From: Plotosus lineatus
Lineage: Eukaryota > Chordata > Actinopteri > Siluriformes > Plotosidae
Assembly (NCBI GenBank): GCA_024760905.1
Contig: CM045735.1
Location: forward strand, 10,699,749 to 10,763,748
Length of the DNA stretch: 64,000 nt
Direction: 5' to 3'
The translations under genes were made by a program, and so were the position numbers. The notes under the pieces were generated by a model, which saw only the letters and a program-made list of their open reading frames with translations, had not been told where the DNA came from and ran no database searches. Numbering within the stretch: position 1 is the first letter of the stretch; each line of letters starts with the position of its first letter. Shown here in pieces: positions 33,979 to 47,118 of this stretch.

Positions 33979-35294
33979 GAACTCTATGGCCGCATGGAGC
34001 TTAGTAATTGTGACTGGGTTCCGACATGAACATGGTCACGAACAGGCAACTTTAAAAAATAGGCAAACACATAATATATAGTAGCTGTTGTATTGCAAGG
34101 AACGGCTCTTTAATGCAGTTCTCACTACTGGTGTTTGTCGTCCTGGGTTTGGCTGTCATTTATGTCTTTTTTTGTACAGGCTGACCTTTTAATAGTAAGC
34201 AGCGGTTCTGTATCTGTCTGTAGGTTGCAGGAATGTATGGTATGAGATCGAGATGGATAACAGTTGTTTTCATAAGTGCTATCATAGTGTCTGAGGACAT
34301 ATTTCTATTTGTATAGGATGGAAAGTACATGTTAGTGACAAGCAAGAGACAGACAAGTATTGGTAATGACAGACAAGGTTCTCCCCTTGCATTGTACCCA
34401 GGCTTCTCTTTCGAAACCAGGTAGTGTGTGTATGTGTGTGTGTGTGTGTGGGGGGGGGGGTGCATTACACATTCATATCAGAGCTTGATTACCTTTAGAG
34501 AACTGTTCAAAGAGACTTTTGTGTTGATGAACAGGATCAGCAAGGTGCTATAATTAAACCCTCCCTTTTGTGAACAATGACTAACAGTTTATCTGATGCA
34601 TTTTCTCCAAAAAAGCGTCAGCTGAACCTTGTTACATGTTCTATCCAAAAGCAATATTTTCATGATCTTATCAGAACAAATTTTATAGATAAGCTAATGT
34701 TGCTATGGTTAATAAACACTACCATCAGTAGCGTAAACAGGTATTACTTTCCACTGACGATATAGAGGCTATGTTGGATGATTAATTCCTTATTTTTTTT
34801 CAGATTGTAGTAGGCTTTGAACCTGTACTGGCCAGCCATTACGTTCATTTTAGACTTATTATTTTCAAGAATTTGGAAAGCACAACCAAACGCAACCTTA
34901 TTGGTCTGCTCTGAGAAATGGGCCTCGGGGTTAAAACCATCGTGCACAACTAGAGGTCTTCCCACTTCAAACGTCTCTGGTTACTGCATGGAAATGTAAA
35001 AAATAAACAAACGAAAATCTGATTTATTTTTTTTTTTTCATTTAATCGTAAAGAGTGCCGGTGATAACGCCACTCGCTCCATGTCGCCGTAACAAATTGT
35101 ATATCATAATTGTATTATGATATTATGTATTAATTGTATATAATTGTATTATGTATTATGATATATTATCATAATTGTATTATACATATCATAATTGTAT
35201 ATCTCTTGTTTTGATTTAACCATTATCCAATCAGTACTGATTTTTGATCCCTCCATAGTGGACCAGGCAGATCAGATCAGCTTTCTATGAGATA
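33979..35294. other. pfdn1 intron 3, nothing firm
   Basis: GT/G-run near 34421-34460 and an ATTGTATTATGAT-type low-complexity stretch at 35095-35205. No gene seen. Confidence 0.5.
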
Positions 35295-35825
35295 CTGTAG
35301 GCCCCCGTTTTTCGCGATGGTTTGGTTCGTGCCCTTCCTGCAGATCGTGAAAATATGTGAGTTATTGACGCGGTTTTAAAACCCTATGTATGATATTACA
35401 TGCACTAAGATATGCTTCTTAAACCCATTCTATTGACAGTCTTCCTCATTAATACAGTAATAATGCAGCAAAATGTAGAAATGATTAAGTAAAAACATTT
35501 TTAATTTTGGACTGTGATAGGCTCCTTACCAGAAGCTAGCGAAGATGGAGGGCATTTGAGTGACCTCATCGGGCTTAAATAATCATTAAAAACCACACTA
35601 AAAAAAGTTGAATTCGCAATTCAAGCAGTCACGTTGATGACATGTGTGCGAAGGAGAAAAAAAGAGGTGCACACATCATCTGCAACCAATCAGCAGGAGG
35701 GAGAAACAAAAGCTTTCAGCCACTGGCTAAATTTGAATCATGTGCCAGTTACTTCCGGGTTTGTCGCCAATCCGCGAGTATGCAGGGGCACGGGCGCTGA
35801 ACTGCGAATGGTCAAGGGTCTACTG
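35295..35825. mobile_element. TA-flanked MITE, family M
   Basis: CTGTAGGCCCCCGTTTTTCG and ATGGTCAAGGGTCTACTG between TA dinucleotides; contains GCAACCAATCAGCAGGAGGG and TTACTTCCGGGTTTG, shared with 19600-20040. Confidence 0.75.
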
Positions 35826-36888
35826 TATACAGATATTTCCCAGGCCTGACAGAGGAATCAGGACATGAACAAGTTCTAAACCAGAGCAACAATATCTGGA
35901 CAAAAACTGAGCAATAATACACCAATAGGGAACCTGAATCCCCATTTCACCCAGAATGCAGTACTTAAACATAATGTATGAATTAAACCTTTTGTACATC
36001 GATGGGATTTGTGCACCTGATCACCTGAGTACAAAGTGTCTGGCTTTTTTTTTCCTCAGGGGTGTGGCTTAACATCAGAAACTTGGCAAAGACGTTCCTT
36101 TTCTTATTGTGAACACAGAAATGCTTCCTCGTGGGACTTCCTGTGAACCTGCTATTATAACTATGCGCTCCTTATATAATACAAGCAGGGTTAGCAATAG
36201 ACTACTGATTACTTTCGGTGGTTGTCTGAAGAACGCACATGTCAAACTTGTTGGGCTACAAATTTTTGTTGGATGAACGTCGGTATGTGAGAAAGTAACA
36301 AGTCTGTCATATTTAGTGAAGACTGTTCTCAGAAAATTCATGCAGAAAGAATGTTGGTCAGAAGCCCAAAGACCAGCATGTACAGGAACAAGACTTGCGC
36401 GATGAACGCCTGTGAGAATCCGCATGTTTTACAACGATCCTATTCATGTTCCCTCCGAGTGGATAATCCGAGATGTGGTCCGGAGATACACTGTCGTAAC
36501 TTGTATGTTTGTGCACTGTAGAAATGACGCATGGCTCTTGTACAGAGAATAACCTGGAGGATTCTGATAAGAGCAGAGGTTTGAGATGTGCCCCACCCTG
36601 CCACCTTTATTCCTGAATGGGGTATTGTATATTTTGATGCATATCAAGCTCTAGTGAAAGCAAGGGAATCTTTTACATCAGTTTGCGTCACATTAGGTTT
36701 CAGGTGCGAATATCAAATATGGGAAAGAGCATTCGGTTTGCAGTTATTGTCATAAAACATCTAAAAAAAAACCCTCTTTAATTAGAGTGATGCGATTCAT
36801 TACGAAGACTACATAAACATTATACTAGTGTGTAAACAACTTTATTTAGCATTATAACAGTGCAGTACTATCATTGTTAGCGTACATA
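35826..36888. other. pfdn1 intron 3, nothing recognised
   Basis: Apparently unique sequence; short open frames on both strands have no recognisable product. Confidence 0.5.
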
Positions 36889-37480
36889 CCGTATTCGACC
36901 TGATAAGCACCCAGGGGGCTTTAAAAATTGAAGTAGGTAGGCGCTTATTAAAACGTTATCAGCAGAGTGGAACGGTAAGTCGTTATTACCATCAAGGTGG
37001 AAAACATGAATAATAACAGAATAATAAAAGAGTTTTACTGGTATATGCGTTATTCATTTTGTGTAATCAACCAAACTACTTGCATGAAAGCTGAAAATAG
37101 ACAGAAAACAGCATAATTTAAAAAAAAAAAAAGACTCTTTACTTTTCTCTCCCAGTCTTCTTCTTTTCCTTTTGGCTGTTCAGTGAAACATTTTCCTGGA
37201 AGTAAAATCGAGCCAATCAGCACGAATGTCAACTTTAGCACATGGCACGTTTAACCAATCAACACAAACATAAACAAAAGCACATGGCCAGGAACGTCTT
37301 TAAATGTATGAAGTTTAGTGAGCAGGAGAATCGGGTGAAAAATACTCGTCACTCATCACATCATCATCCTCGTAAACACTAGTTCTGGTAGAAGTTGATG
37401 TTGCGCTTTCCTCGTTGAGGTTATGATTTGTTGCCGTGTTTGGACTTTCGTGCCTTTGTAGTTCAGACTTGTATGAGTGG
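36889..37480 (-). mobile_element. DNA transposon, family L, second copy
   Basis: CCGTATTCGACCTGATAAGC and GGCGCTTATTAAAACG match the right end of the 50659 element in reverse. Its minus strand around 37320-37420 encodes a matching acidic tail (DDDVMSDEYFSPDSP). The far end is not recognisable. Confidence 0.55.
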
Positions 37481-37993
37481 TCTGTATAAATTACTCATTT
37501 TCTATAGTCTTAATGATCATGTAAAAATGTCGGTTTCTTCATGCTTTTGTTTGTAGAATTCCATTCAGACACCATTTGTTACTTTTTATGTATTTGCTCT
37601 GTCACGTGTGACATTGCGCTGTTTTTGTGACTGAACTGAGTAACAATACACAGGACCGGGTAGGGCTGCATACATTAGAACTAACTTTCCTGTCTTGGGA
37701 ACTGAGTAGCTCCTCCTACTGTCAACCACCTCCTATCCATGCCTAAGTTAAAGCTGGATGGATGGGCTTTTGAGGGGAGCATTGACAAGGTGCATAATCA
37801 TCATCCTGGAGATTGCAAGTTTGAATTCATAAGGATACATGCAGCAAAAGGGAGCTAATTGGCCGAGCTCTCTGAGGAGTGATTAATCATGGGTATCGGT
37901 GAGGTCATGCATACAATGTGTGTTAGGCTATCCACGAATATATATACAGAAGCAGCTCATGAAGATGTGGGTGGTAGCATCATGTGTCATGGT

Positions 37994-38037
37994 GGTTGTC
38001 TCGGTTCCCATTAACTGCAGAAAGTGAGGCATCCCTG
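37994..38037. mobile_element. Family C MITE tip, 36 bp before pfdn1 exon 4
   Basis: TGTCTCGGTTCCCATTAACT and GTGAGGCATCCCTG match only the end of family C. Confidence 0.6.
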
Positions 38038-38073
38038 TATTTCATGTGTCATCTGTGTGTCTTTTCTCTGCAG

Positions 38074-38157
38074 CAAAAGAAGACTTACCTGGAGCGCAGT
38101 GTGAAGGACGCAGAGGACAACATCCGGGAAATGTTAATGTCCAGGCGGGCTCAATGA
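38074..38157 (+). CDS. pfdn1: pfdn1 coding exon 4 and stop
   Basis: Follows CTTTTCTCTGCAG and reads QKKTYLERSVKDAEDNIREM ending in SRRAQ and TGA, matching the C-terminal coiled-coil helix of vertebrate PFDN1. The exon is phase 0 on entry, so the four exons give one uninterrupted 122-residue product. A fragment of family-C MITE ends only 36 bp upstream of the exon. Confidence 0.96.
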   Translation, partial: QKKTYLERSVKDAEDNIREMLMSRRAQ

Positions 38158-38420
38158 AACATGTGGTGTACAGGCCTTGTTTTCACTTCCCTTTTCACAA
38201 CCTAAGTCTTCGTTTAAAAATGTTTTGCATGTCCCTGGTAAACACAATTATTTTTACAAGCAATACTCGTCAATCATTGTTCCTTTTAATGGGGGCCCTC
38301 AAGACTGGATGAATATGGGCGTGCCATGATGTTCACTCAGTTGTTAACCGTTGCTCCTTTCGCAGTGATGTGTCATGTTTACTTTTTCATTAGTGTGTAA
38401 TAAAGCCCCTCCCCTGGATA
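38158..38420 (+). other. pfdn1: pfdn1 3' UTR with AATAAA polyadenylation signal
   Basis: Unique, moderately AT-rich sequence follows the stop codon. The first canonical AATAAA lies at 38399-38404, giving a 3' UTR of roughly 260 bases; the exact cleavage site is not visible. Confidence 0.6.
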
Positions 38421-39404
38421 TAAGAAGGTAGTAGTGAGGTATTAAAGGTGTTTAAATGACTGATTGTGTGGTTTATAGACTGTGAACATTGACAGCGGTC
38501 ATTAAGACACTGCCAGAGTGTTTTATTGAATGACGAATGTGACCATCGGTGTGTCTGCGTAATTTTTATATTGATTTCCTCTTTGAGCCTCTTACAATTG
38601 CCTAATATTCATAAACCTACTTTCACTTATAAATAATCTCTCCTTTTGTTAAATCCTCACACTTATAAGTATAAATAATACATTTCTGAAAATTCTACGA
38701 CTGTGAGCCCCTACCATCCTCCCCTCACCCCTTTGCAATGCCGATTCTAGTCCGAACCTCACGATGCTATGTTGTGCCTCACATTATCCTTCTAAATATT
38801 TTTCCATCTAATCCTCAGCCAGTAAGCATTACTAGTATGCAGACGTGCACATATGGCATGTATACACACATACCAAACTAGGACTGTCTGATAAATGAAA
38901 GGCCATGTAACCATGGTGTCATCTCAGTCTCCACCATCACCAAACCCTTCCTCCATGAGCTATTCCAGTTCGCTTTAAAAGGTTTCGGCATATTTCTCTG
39001 ACATTGTAATTGTCTTATATACAGTTTACTGAATGGTTTAAATTCCCTTTTAATTTATTGACTCTGAGTCATGTATGATTGAGGTTCTCTTACATCAGAG
39101 AGTAGTCTTGAGGGAACTATGAGCATGTATCTCCCCCTGGTGGTTGTTTTAGAAACTGAACAATTAGAAGCTGGTTCATACACTTTCAGTAAATGTGGTG
39201 ACTGCAGTGAGGACTGTAAACGTCTCCCAGGCATGTGCAGTGCGATTTCACTAGAGATGGGATGCCTGTCCATCATCTAGTTAGTTAATAAATATATATA
39301 TTTTAAATTTCCCGCAATATAAACCACACATCCGATGTTTTGAGTTCAAATGTGAATTTTGGTCAAGACATCAAATTCTTGTATGTGTCAGCCAGAATCA
39401 GCTC
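38421..39404. other. Intergenic stretch after pfdn1, nothing recognised
   Basis: Apparently unique sequence between the pfdn1 polyadenylation signal and a SINE. Confidence 0.5.
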
Positions 39405-40487
39405 TCATTCATTGATTTTCTGAACCACTTAATCCGCATGGCTTGGACTTGAGTCGCAGGGAGGCTGGCACCCATCTCAGCCGACTCTAGGCGAGGGCAG
39501 AGTACAGTGGTACCTCACCTGACGAAATTAATCCGTTCCAGAGCCTTTTTCGTAACCTGGATTTTTCGTAAATTGAACCCCATTTTACATGTAAAACGTG
39601 TGATTCGTTCCAAGGCCCCCAATACTACCCCTAAACCCTTTAAAAATTATAAAAGCATACCTTTTAAGACCGCATTCTACTTCGATATTGTCCCGATGGT
39701 AGATGGGTTCGGCCATATTCCTTTGCGATATCACTCAACCGCATGCCACGAGCCCACTTCTTCTTTTTACTTGCACTGGAAATCACATGCGAGTGTAGGC
39801 ACGTGTGTTGGCCATGTCTTCTTAACAGAGTTATGATCTTACAAATGTCTATGGAAGGTTAAAAGCCTGTCAAAAAATAAAGCAATGAGCACCAATGACG
39901 TAGAAACAACAGGAACTCTGTCCTTTACACGAAAAGCATTATGGGAGATGCAGCTCCATAATAGCCAATAGGAGGGAACTGCATCATCCCTCCTAGCCAA
40001 TGGGAGGCCAGCGGGGTGGGATGTTGGGAGATAGCCAATGGGAGGGAGCTGCGTCATCCCGCCTAGCCAATGGGAGGCCAGCGGGACGAGATGTTGGAAG
40101 ATAGCCAATAGGAGAGCAGCTCGTGCATTGTTTGAATGGCGTATTTGGCGCGCTTCATAAGGAGAACTTGTTTCGTATACAGAGACAAAAAATTTTGGAA
40201 AAATGTTTTTCGTTCCCTGGCTTATTGTAAGGTGAGGTACCACTGTATTCTTTGTACAGCTCACCAGGCCACCACAGAGTGGAAACATGCTGATGGCCAT
40301 ACAGCTACTTTTGACGAAAGTCAGCAATGGTTCTTTTACATGAACCTTTTACCACAAACAGTTTGAGACATGACTGTTCTTTGATAACCTGGTTAGTTGG
40401 TTAAGGAGGAGTGGCAACCCAGTGAGATTTTTGGCTTGAACCCCCAACCTTGGGATAAGTGATCCAGCACCTTACCACCAGGCCACC
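39405..40487 (-). mobile_element. Chimeric SINE D/F split by family A MITE
   Basis: 39405-39504 and 40248-40487 are the two parts; the MITE at 39505-40245 sits within GCAGAGTA|CACC with a duplicated TA. Confidence 0.82.
39505..40245. mobile_element. Family A MITE nested in a SINE
   Basis: Ends CAGTGGTACCTCACC / complement with TA duplication (39503-39504, 40246-40247), splitting a chimeric SINE (39405-39504 and 40248-40487). It is in the opposite orientation to the 1229 copy and carries three CCAAT-type GCCAAT boxes in the 39960-40110 stretch. Confidence 0.85.
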
Positions 40488-40717
40488 ACAGATTGTTTAG
40501 AAGCAGTACTTCTTCCATTGTAGTCTTTCTGTAATGTCAAACATGGCTGGAGATGCTCATTGATGAAGACGAGCTCTTTCGTGAGCGTCCACAGTGTGTA
40601 ATACAGGACTTTCAATACTGTTTAACTCCCAAGGCTAACCTGACCATGAAAAAATACTGATTTTACATTCCCTCATCACTATTATTAGGTTTGCAATCAT
40701 TATTATCATTCCCTGGA

Positions 40718-41042
40718 TTAGCATGTCCTTGTCACAGCAAGAAGGTCCTGGGCTTGGTGGTCTATGTGTGGAGTTTGCATGTTTTCTCCATGCTGGTGTG
40801 GGTTTCCTCCAGGTACTCCGGTTTCCTCCTACAATCCAAAGACATGCATGTTAAACTAGTTAGCTGTTCCAAGTCGCCCATAGGTGTAAATGTGAGTGTG
40901 AATGGTGGGGTGTTTTGGACTAAGATGGTCTGGCGAGCTGATCAGGGTGTATTCAGCCTTCTCTCAGTTTTGCCTGAGATAGGCTCCAGCCTCCACGTAA
41001 TTATAAGTAGGATTAATTGGTTCAGAAAATGAATGAATGAAA
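40718..41042 (+). mobile_element. SINE type F
   Basis: TCACAGCAAGAAGGTCCTGG to TTCAGAAAATGAATGAATGA, the reference for the intact F-type 3' end. Confidence 0.78.
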
Positions 41043-41139
41043 GGCACCACTCTCCTTACAACCCAGATAGGATGAGGTGGTTCAGTAAGTGAGTGAGTGC
41101 CCATGTTGTCACCATATTGCTTTTCTGTTATTGTCGATC

Positions 41140-41515
41140 AAGTGGACCAAAGCAAGAACAAGCTCGCGAGTACAGGAGGCTGAAATGAGCTGCCTTCGCA
41201 GGGTGGTGGAGCCCTGCCTCCGGGAGGAACTCGGAGTAGAACCACTGCTTCTCTGCATTGAGGAACCAGTTGAGGTGGCTCAGGCATCTGGTCAGAATAG
41301 CCCCCCCGAACGCCTACCTGGTGTGGAGTTTCAGGCAGGAGGAGATAGAACTCTATGTGGATAGGTTGACATAGAACACCCTGGAGGAACTGTCTCTTGG
41401 CTGGTCAACGTCTCCCCTGGAAGAAGTGACTGGGGAGTGAGACATCTAGCCCTCACTGCAAGGCTGTTGCCCCTGCGACCCAACTAGGGATCAACAGAAG
41501 AAGGTGGTGATGATG
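41140..41515 (+). mobile_element. Rex1-like LINE 3' fragment
   Basis: Plus-strand copy: GGCTGAAATGAGCTGCCTTC, GAGGAACTCGGAGTAGAACC and a GGTGGTGATGATGA tail. Frames are broken. Confidence 0.75.
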
Positions 41516-41748
41516 AAGCTGACCTAAAGAATTGTATTTTGTAACACAAACAATTGTCTTTGTGGTTCCAACATAGCTTGGGGAAAATTTTGGATTCATT
41601 CATTAATTTTCTGAACCACTTAATTATAATTAGGGTTGCGGGGAGGTTGACGCCCATCTCAACCGACTCAGAGCAAGGGTAGGGTACACCGCTTGCCAGG
41701 CCATTGCAGGGCAGGAACACAATGACTGCTATGCAGCTACTATTGACG

Positions 41749-42255
41749 AGCATCAACATGGTGCCTGTGAGCACCAGGTCGTCCACAAGGACAACATGAG
41801 TCACCCACGGGCCTGTTCACTGTTATTTTTAGAACAAGCCCACGACTCCATAGCGCCACTCTCCATTGAGCTGCATTTAAATTCTAAATTTTTTTGCTTT
41901 TTTTTTTTCCAAATCAAATCAAATCAATATCAATATCTTCACATAGATGAATCTTCTTCTTCTTTACCTTTTGGCTGTTCCCTTCAGGGGTCGCCACAGC
42001 AAACCATCCGCCTCCATCTCACCCTGTCCTCTGCATCTTCTTCTCTTACTCCAATGACCCTCATGTCCTCCTTCACCACATCCATAAATCTCTTCTTTGG
42101 TCTTCACATAGATGAATATCATTAATTATTAAGAATAACATGAAAGGTAAATTGAGCAAATTTGTAATTTCAGAAGTGTGTATCCACCTGGTAGCCCTTC
42201 GCTTTAAGTGTTACCCAAGAAGTAGCTCTCGACTTCAAAAAGGTTGGTGACCCTG
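41749..42255. mobile_element. hAT-type MITE, split by a LINE 3' end and itself inside a SINE
   Basis: Reverse-oriented relative of the 62974 element: GTAGCTCTC and AGGTTGGTGACCCTG at the right, CATCAACATGGTGCC at the left. It interrupts a chimeric SINE (41585-41748, 42256-42415) with loss of about 17 bp at the junction. Inside it lies a LINE fragment (41953-42100). Confidence 0.75.
41953..42100 (-). mobile_element. RTE-like LINE 3' end fragment
   Basis: Minus-strand copy of the 3' end of the LINE at 22530, bounded by a 17 bp target duplication (TCTTCACATAGATGAAT at 41936-41952 and 42101-42117). It lies inside a hAT MITE. Confidence 0.9.
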
Positions 42256-42462
42256 TTTTACATGAACCTCTCACCACAGACAGTGAGGGACATGTCCGGC
42301 CTTCGATAACCCAATTAGCTACTTTGGGGCAAGAGCAGTGACAACCGTTGACAGTGGTACTTGAACCTCCAACCTTGGGGTTGGTAATCCAGCACCCTAC
42401 CAGCCGACCACCACGACCTGGAACTTTAGGATGAACTACATTGTTGATTTGATTTTGTTATA

Positions 42463-42512
42463 CAGGGATCCTCATTTTCTGCAGTTAATGAGAACCGACA
42501 CATCCCATCCTA
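42463..42512. mobile_element. Family C MITE tip
   Basis: CAGGGATCCTCATTTTCTGC plus GTTAATGAGAACCGA match one end of the family only. Confidence 0.55.
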
Positions 42513-42735
42513 TATATAGCTCGTCTGCGCCATAGTTCGATGCATTATCCATTGCACCACAGTCCCAACTCTTGTGAGTCCGTGTCATTAAATCTTTTAT
42601 TAAAGCAACATTATGCATTTTTAGAGGTTTTTAAATTGACGTTTAAATCTAATAAGTCCAATAAGCAATTAAAACCACAATTCAGGCAGTGTGACCCCGT
42701 GGTAAGGTGCTGGATTATCGATCCCAAGTTTTACG

Positions 42736-43990
42736 GTCCAGACTCTACTGTTCATGCAGCATTAATTACAACACCATGGCTGCGTAGGAAAAGGATCCAG
42801 GGATTGAAACGGCCAGCCTGCAGTCCAGATCTTTCACCTATAGAGAACATTTGGTGCATCATAAAGAGGAAGGTGCAACAAAGAAGGCCCAAGACAGTTG
42901 AACAGATTGAGGCCTGTATTAGACAAGAATGGGACAGCATTCCTATTATAAACTTGAGAAACTTGTCTCCTTGGTCTCCAGACGTTTGCAGACTGTTGTA
43001 AGAAGAAGAGGGGACGCCTCACAGTGGTGAAAATGGTCTTGTCCCAACTTTTTTGAGATTTGTTGACACCGTGAAATTTAAAATCAACATGTTTTTCCCT
43101 TAAAATGATACATTTTCTCAGTTTAAACTTTTGACTCTTGTCATCTGTCTTCTATTCAGAATAAAATACCGAAATTTGGCACTTCCGCATCATTGCATTC
43201 CGTTTTTATTCACGATTTTTGTAGTGTCACAACTTTTTTTGAGATTTGTTGACACCATGAAATTTAAAATCAATAATTTTTTCCCTTAAAATGATACATT
43301 TTCTCAGTTTAAACTTTTGACTCTTGTCATCTGTCTTCTATTCAGAATAAAATACCGAAATTTGGCACTTCCGCATCATTGCATTCCGTTTTTTTTCACG
43401 ATTTTAGTAGTGTCCCAACTTTTTTGAGATTTGTTGACATCATGAAATTTAAAATCAATATTTTTTCCCTTAAAATGATACATTTTCTCAGTTTAAACTT
43501 TTGACTCTTGTCATCTGTCTTCTATTCAGAATAAAATACCGAAATTTGGCACTTCCGCATCATTGCATTCTGTTTTTTTTCACGATTTTAGTAGTGTCCC
43601 AACTTTTTTGAGATTTGTTGACATCATGAAATTTAAAATCAATATTTTTTCCCTTAAAATGATACATTTTCTCAGTTTAAACTTTTGACTCTTGTCATCT
43701 GTCTTCTATTCAGAATAAAATACCGAAATTTGGCACTTCCGCATCATTGCATTCTGTTTTTTTTCACGATTTTAGTAGTGTCCCAACTTTTTTGAGATTT
43801 GTTGACATCATGAAATTTAAAATCAATATTTTTTCCCTTAAAATGATACATTTTCTCAGTTTAAACTTTTGACTCTTGTCATCTATCTTCTATTCAGAAT
43901 AAAATACCAAAATTTGGCACTTCCGCATCATTGCATTCCGTTTTTATTCACGATTTTTGTAGTGTCCCAACTTTTTTGGAATCCAGTTTG
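42736..43990 (+). mobile_element. Tc1-like transposon, 5'-truncated, with amplified 3' end
   Basis: Same family as the element at 10613. 42745-43001 encodes WLRRKRIQGLKRPACSPDLS, PIENIWCIIKRKVQQRRPKT and the C-terminus to a stop, better preserved than the other copy. It then runs into a tandem array of its own 3' end and finishes with GGAATCCAGTTTG next to TA. Confidence 0.8.
43041..43963. repeat. Tandem array: five units of 184-186 bp from the Tc1-like 3' end
   Basis: Units begin GTCCCAACTTTTTTGAGATT (or a variant) at 43041, 43226, 43412, 43596 and 43780; the sixth start at 43964 is the real transposon terminus. Each unit includes ATTCAGAATAAAATAC and GCATCATTGCATTC. The third and fourth units are nearly identical, suggesting recent amplification. 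Confidence 0.93.
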
Positions 43991-44281
43991 TATATTCACT
44001 AATACTGATGGATTGATTTCCCTCTTGTACGACTAATAATGAGATAATTCTTTACTTAAAGGGCCAAGTTGATTATAAAAGAGCTTAATAAAAATTATCC
44101 AGAGCCAATCATTACTCCCACATAACCATACAAAGCCTAATCTCACCTCTTATCACTCGGCCTTGTTCCTCCTTGTTTTCTGAGTATTAAGTATCTTCTC
44201 GCACTTCACGTGCTGTGCTTTCTCAGAACGCAGCTCTTCAATGCACATTGATGACCAGGGCGGAGTAAAGTCCAGCCAGAG

Positions 44282-44340
44282 GCAGATCATTAACCTGTTT
44301 AATCTGCCCCTGCTCCTCTCTCCTCTATAAAGCCGGCTCC
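44282..44340 (+). promoter_or_regulatory. slc23a1 proximal promoter: TATA box and candidate HNF1 site
   Basis: CTATAAAG at 44325-44332 is a good TATA box 50 bp before the proposed start codon. On the minus strand, 44282-44295 reads GGTTAATGATCTGC, matching the full left half and centre of the HNF1 consensus GGTTAATNATTAAC. From established knowledge, mammalian SLC23A1 in liver, kidney and intestine depends on HNF1, so the motif fits the gene. Binding is inferred. Confidence 0.55.
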
Positions 44341-44381
44341 CTTGGACACCATTAAAAAAAAAAAAAAAAAATCTCGATAGC

Positions 44382-44459
44382 ATGAGCCCTGCAGAGCCCA
44401 CGCTCATATCCAGCCTCCACAGGCCGAAGAAACACTCCAACGCTGCAGCTGAGCCTGAG
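44382..44459 (+). CDS. slc23a1: Proposed first coding exon of slc23a1
   Basis: ATG with A at -3 opens a 26-codon frame (MSPAEPTLISS, then HRPKKHSNAAAEPE) ending precisely at a GTAAAA donor in phase 0, the phase required by the next exon at 51533. A TATA box lies 50 bp upstream and an A-tract fills most of the short leader. The N-terminal cytoplasmic tail of this transporter is poorly conserved, so homology cannot confirm it; position, phase and promoter are the support. A different or additional first exon is possible. Confidence 0.6.
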
Positions 44460-45837
<1,378 letters not shown>

Positions 45838-46121
45838 ACGAAATCCCCGGGTTACGAAGAACATTTTCCTAAGTTTACATCCCCGGGAAACGAAAACAAC
45901 CCCCTCTTATGAAAAGAAATTCAAACGTGCCAATCAAAATTTTACACGATGCACGAGTTGCTCTCTCATTGGCTTTCTCGCAACATCCCACCCCGCTGGC
46001 CTTGCATTGACTTGGTGGAATGACGCAGAACCAGAAGAAAGCCTTAAAGTGGAAATACAGTGAGGACCTCTGAGCTTTCAAAAAGGTACTGTAATTCTGC
46101 TTTAAATAAAACATCCCGTCC

Positions 46122-46123
<2 letters not shown>

Positions 46124-46182
<59 letters not shown>

Positions 46183-46204
46183 CGTGCGCATGTGTGTGAG
46201 AGCA

Positions 46205-46259
<55 letters not shown>

Positions 46260-46263
46260 GAGA
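46124..46263. repeat. GT then GA microsatellite
   Basis: GT run to about 46190, then GA-rich run with GC interruptions. Confidence 0.95.
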
Positions 46264-46491
46264 AGCTTAACGCTTTAGTTTTTAGTTTAGTTTTTTAAGT
46301 CGTTTAATTCAGTAAATGTTTAATAAATGTGGGTGCATTTGAGCTCATCTGGAATTCCGATCCCTCAAGGAATCAAATTAAAGTTGAGTTTGGACCTCCT
46401 TTGTTAAGCAGGGAATGCACTTTGAATTCCACGTCTTGTGGGCGTGGCCCACAACACTAGAATAAAAACATATGTATTGTATACATTGTAA

Positions 46492-46497
46492 TGCGTC

Positions 46498-46555
<58 letters not shown>

Positions 46556-46557
46556 TA

Positions 46558-46620
<63 letters not shown>
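46492..46620. repeat. GT-GA-GT microsatellite
   Basis: Compound array: GT, a GA stretch (46567-46589), then GT. Confidence 0.95.
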
Positions 46621-46623
<3 letters not shown>

Positions 46624-46855
46624 TAATATAAAGGTTTAATTAATAAATATGTTAATAAAATGTTTAAATGGTTTAATAAATAATTTTCTTTCACTTTTAA
46701 CACGTATTTCATACAAAATTGGTGTACTTTTTTATCATTTTTAAAGGGTTTATGGGGTTTATCTAGTCCAAAGACTGGAGCCTTGGAACGAATTAGGCGT
46801 TTAACATGTAAAATGTGACCCCTACTTACAAAATCCCCACGTTATGAAAAAGGTT

Positions 46856-47112
46856 ATCACTGTCCCCCCCAGTGCAGCTAACTGGGTTATCAAAGGCCGG
46901 CCGTGTCTCTCTCTGTCTATGGTGAGAGGGTCATGTAAAGAACCATTGCTGACTTTCAACAAGAGTAGCTGCAAAGCCGTCAGCGTGTTTCCACCCTGCG
47001 ATGGCCTGGCAAGCCATCCAGGGTGTACTCTGCCCTCACCCGGAGTCGGCTGGGATGGGCGCCAGCCTCCCCGCGAACCCAATTAGGATTAATCGGCTAC
47101 AGAAAATGAAAT
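46856..47112 (+). mobile_element. Chimeric SINE D/F, head truncated
   Basis: Starts within TCACTGTCCCCCCCAGTGCA, crosses the GTGTTTCC|ACCCTGCGATGG junction and ends in CTACAGAAAATGAAATGAA. Confidence 0.8.
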
Positions 47113-47118
47113 GAAAAT

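Larger units (their letters stand above)
45838..46856 (-). mobile_element. Family B element, minus orientation, split by microsatellites
   Basis: 45838-46056 and about 46690-46856 match the two parts of the family-B element at 18074 in reverse orientation. Between them lie about 630 bp containing GT/GA microsatellites and AT-rich sequence. The outer tip is lost where it abuts family A and a SINE. Confidence 0.6.

Noticed and set aside
43041..43963. Evenly spaced direct repeats that could suggest a CRISPR-like array
   Set aside because: Units are 184-186 bp without unique spacers and derive from a Tc1-like end; the genome is a vertebrate's.
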